From: Pseudomonadota bacterium
Lineage (GTDB): Bacteria; Pseudomonadota; Gammaproteobacteria; Enterobacterales; Succinivibrionaceae
Reading direction: 5' to 3'
DNA: 7,862 bases
Assembly (NCBI GenBank): GCA_023460615.1
Contig: JAEWPL010000166.1
Coordinates: 1-7,862 of the forward strand
Below, one piece after another: positions 6,138 through 7,862 of the stretch. The position numbers and the translations under genes were made by a program. The notes beneath the pieces were generated by a model that saw only the letters and a list, made by a program, of their open reading frames with translations, was not told the DNA's origin and did no database searches. Each line of letters begins with the position of its first letter. The stretch's first letter is position 1.

Positions 6138-7403
6138 ATGGCAACCAAAGTATTGATTGTAGATGATTCAACTTTCTTCCGTAAAAGACTAAAAGAGATT
6201 ATTGAATCAGATCCTACAATGCAGGTTGTAGGCGAGGCAAAAGACGGTAAGGAAGGTGTATCTTTAGCAGCTTCTCTACATCCAGATGTGATTACTATGG
6301 ATGTGGAAATGCCTGTAATGGATGGTATTACAGCTGTAAAAGAGATTATGGCTAAGACACCAACCCCTATTTTAATGTTCTCCTCCCTAACTTTTGAAGG
6401 TGCAAATTCTACTTTTAAAGCACTTGAGGCTGGTGCAGTAGATTTTATGCCTAAAAACTTTGATGACATCGCTCACCGTCGTGAGGATGGTATCAAGGCT
6501 TTGTTAAATGCCATAAAAGCCGTTTCAAGGAGCCGTGTTCGTGGTTTTAGATCTTCTTTATCTTCAAGCACCACTACACGTCCTTCAAGTTTAAGTGCTA
6601 CCCGTCCAAGTTCTACCTTTTCAAGTACTACAAGAACTTCTACTTTAAGCTCAACAAGTTCACTTTCATCTCGTTTATCTACAACTACATCTGCTCCTAC
6701 ACAAGGAGCTGCTTTAGGTCAGTATAAAAAGATTAACGAGTTGTTATCCTCAGAGCAGGGCGTACCTGCAGCTGCTAGAAAATTTACCTTTGGTGATCAT
6801 AAAGCTGAAACTACAGCCTTTAAGAAATCTGGTAAATCTCACAGCTTAGTAGCTATCGGTAGCTCAACTGGTGGTCCTATTGCACTTCAACAGATTATTC
6901 CGAAGCTTCCAAAACTTAATGTTCCTGTAGTAATCGTACAGCACATGCCAGGATCTTTTACTAACACGTTTGCCGCAAGATTGGATGCCATGAGTCAATT
7001 GCATGTGGTTGAAGCAAAAGATGGTGATGTGCTAGAGCCTGGTACTTGTTATATTGCTCCAGGTGGTAAGCAGATGATCTTTGAGCGTTTTGGCTTAAAG
7101 TCACGTATTCGTATTATTCAAGATACAGGAAGAGTAACTTACAATCCTTGTGTGGATGTATCTTTTGCATCATTAGCACAAATCTATGGCAACAAAGTTC
7201 TAGCTATGATCTTAACTGGTATGGGCTCAGACGGTTGCGAGGGTTGTCAGTTATTAAAGGCTAAAGGCTCTGTAATCTGGGCTCAGAATGAGGAAACCTG
7301 TGTGGTATATGGTATGCCTCAGGCTGTAGTAAATGCTAATGTAGCAGATTTAGTATTACCATTAGGTGATATTGCAGGTTGTATCGTAAAAGAATTAGGT
7401 TAA
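6138..7403 (+). CDS. cheB: Chemotaxis protein-glutamate methylesterase CheB
   Basis: Removes methyl groups from (and deamidates) receptor glutamates for adaptation, and is activated by CheA-dependent phosphorylation of its receiver domain. It has 421 residues, longer than the ~350 of E. coli. The receiver domain (1-125) has D9/D10, phospho-acceptor D55 (TMDVEMPVMDG) and K106 (VDFMPK). The linker (about 130-232) includes a Ser/Thr/Arg-rich stretch at 138-188. The catalytic domain (about 234-421) shows the triad Ser243 in AIGSSTGGP, His269 in VQHMP and Asp365 in GMGSDG. C367 and C370 form a CxxC right after the catalytic Asp. TAGGA (6126-6130) precedes the ATG. The 44-base gap from cheA is AT-rich and contains a perfect TATAAT (6111-6116) without a -35. 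No cheR is in the window. Confidence 0.97.
   Translation: MATKVLIVDDSTFFRKRLKEIIESDPTMQVVGEAKDGKEGVSLAASLHPDVITMDVEMPVMDGITAVKEIMAKTPTPILMFSSLTFEGANSTFKALEAGAVDFMPKNFDDIAHRREDGIKALLNAIKAVSRSRVRGFRSSLSSSTTTRPSSLSATRPSSTFSSTTRTSTLSSTSSLSSRLSTTTSAPTQGAALGQYKKINELLSSEQGVPAAARKFTFGDHKAETTAFKKSGKSHSLVAIGSSTGGPIALQQIIPKLPKLNVPVVIVQHMPGSFTNTFAARLDAMSQLHVVEAKDGDVLEPGTCYIAPGGKQMIFERFGLKSRIRIIQDTGRVTYNPCVDVSFASLAQIYGNKVLAMILTGMGSDGCEGCQLLKAKGSVIWAQNEETCVVYGMPQAVVNANVADLVLPLGDIAGCIVKELG
6549..6701 (+). repeat. Low-complexity Ser/Thr/Arg-rich linker of CheB
   Basis: Codes for CheB residues 138-188. Of 51 residues, 35 are Ser or Thr, 5 are Arg and none is acidic. RPSS occurs twice (148-151 and 156-159). 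It is presumably a disordered tether between the receiver and esterase domains. The codons for Ser and Thr vary, so this is not a simple DNA repeat. Confidence 0.75.
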
Positions 7404-7422
7404 GACACTAAAAGGCGGGATC

Positions 7423-7862
7423 ATGAACTTTTTAGGAATTTTTGTTGGTATCGGATGTATCGTAGCAGCGATGATGCTAGAAGGTACTAATCCTAGCATG
7501 ATGTTAGTATTGCCTGCTTTCTTAGTAGTGTTCGGTGCATCCTTCTTCGCTTGCGTAGTACAGTTTCCTTTTGCCCATATTTTAGGTGCTTTAAAGTGCT
7601 TTTTATGGTTGTTAATTCCACCTCACATTAGACTTGAGGCACAAGTTGAGTTACTTGTAGGTTTATCAACTACAGCAAGACAACAAGGCTTGTTAGCCCT
7701 TGAAAACTCTATTGCATCAGCATCTGACGATTATACCCGTGATGGTATTCAGATGATTGTTGATGGTGTGGATAAAGATGCCTTAAAGCAAATACTAGAG
7801 CAAGCAATTGCTGTTGAAGAAGCTAAATATGAGCCTTATGCAAAGATGCTAGAGTCCATGGG
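7423..7862 (+). CDS. motA: Flagellar stator protein, MotA family (3' end missing)
   Basis: Inner-membrane subunit of the ion-driven stator that turns the flagellum with a MotB-type partner. The frame runs from the ATG at 7423 to the window end, giving 146 complete codons of a protein that is usually ~250-290 residues. AAAGG (7411-7415) is the ribosome binding site, and the start lies 19 bases after cheB. The first two membrane helices are visible (about residues 3-19 and 28-48), then the large cytoplasmic domain with ARQQGLLALE (85-94). Its R86 and E94 are spaced like R90 and E98 of E. coli MotA, which contact FliG. GIQMIVDGVD (108-117) is also family-typical. By position it corresponds to motC of Pseudomonas. 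Whether it uses H+ or Na+ cannot be judged without helices 3-4 and MotB. This gene did not reach a stop, so its downstream part is unknown. Confidence 0.93.
   Translation, partial: MNFLGIFVGIGCIVAAMMLEGTNPSMMLVLPAFLVVFGASFFACVVQFPFAHILGALKCFLWLLIPPHIRLEAQVELLVGLSTTARQQGLLALENSIASASDDYTRDGIQMIVDGVDKDALKQILEQAIAVEEAKYEPYAKMLESM

Noticed and set aside
1..7862. A previously undescribed system
   Set aside because: All eight genes have clear family motifs and a known gene order. The unusual points are variations within known proteins rather than a new system.

Overview
The window is one co-directional, plus-strand stretch of a polar-flagellum and chemotaxis locus. Eight genes can be read in this order: flhF (5' end cut off), flhG/fleN, fliA, cheY, cheZ, cheA, cheB and the start of a motA-type stator gene (3' end cut off). 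I see no gene on the minus strand, no RNA gene, no mobile element and no CRISPR array. No gene-free stretch exceeds about 112 bases.

The order flhF-flhG-fliA-cheY-cheZ-cheA-cheB-motor gene is, from general knowledge, the layout of polar-flagellated Gammaproteobacteria (Pseudomonas, Vibrio, Shewanella and relatives). In Pseudomonas aeruginosa cheB is likewise followed by motC/motD. CheZ with a C-terminal CheY-binding peptide and the FlhF/FlhG pair also point to a gammaproteobacterium. The DNA is AT-rich, codons favour A/T at the third position, and the proteins carry many cysteines. This makes me think of an anaerobic low-GC lineage such as the Succinivibrionaceae (Aeromonadales), but that is inference, not proof.

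Layout: 1-1971 holds the polar placement and number control pair (FlhF GTPase, FlhG ATPase). 2031-2771 holds the flagellar sigma factor FliA. A 112-base intergenic region follows, with a perfect 10-bp inverted repeat. From 2884 to 7403 there is a compact chemotaxis cluster (gaps of 14, 16 and 44 bases). It encodes the response regulator CheY, its phosphatase CheZ, the kinase CheA and the receptor methylesterase CheB. From 7423 the stator gene begins.

How they work together: FlhF and FlhG set where and how many flagella are built. FliA switches on late flagellar and chemotaxis genes. CheA phosphorylates CheY, which binds the motor switch, and CheZ removes that phosphate. CheB is also phosphorylated by CheA and demethylates receptors for adaptation. 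The MotA-type protein is half of the stator that powers rotation. CheR, CheW, MotB and the receptors are not in the window.

I did not find an undescribed system. The points most worth a second look are: an FlhG that lacks the N-terminal DQAxxLR motif expected to activate FlhF; a CheA with no recognisable P2 domain but with short helical motifs resembling the CheY-binding peptides of CheZ and FliM; a Ser/Thr/Arg-rich linker in CheB; a TTG start for cheY; and the inverted repeat between fliA and cheY.
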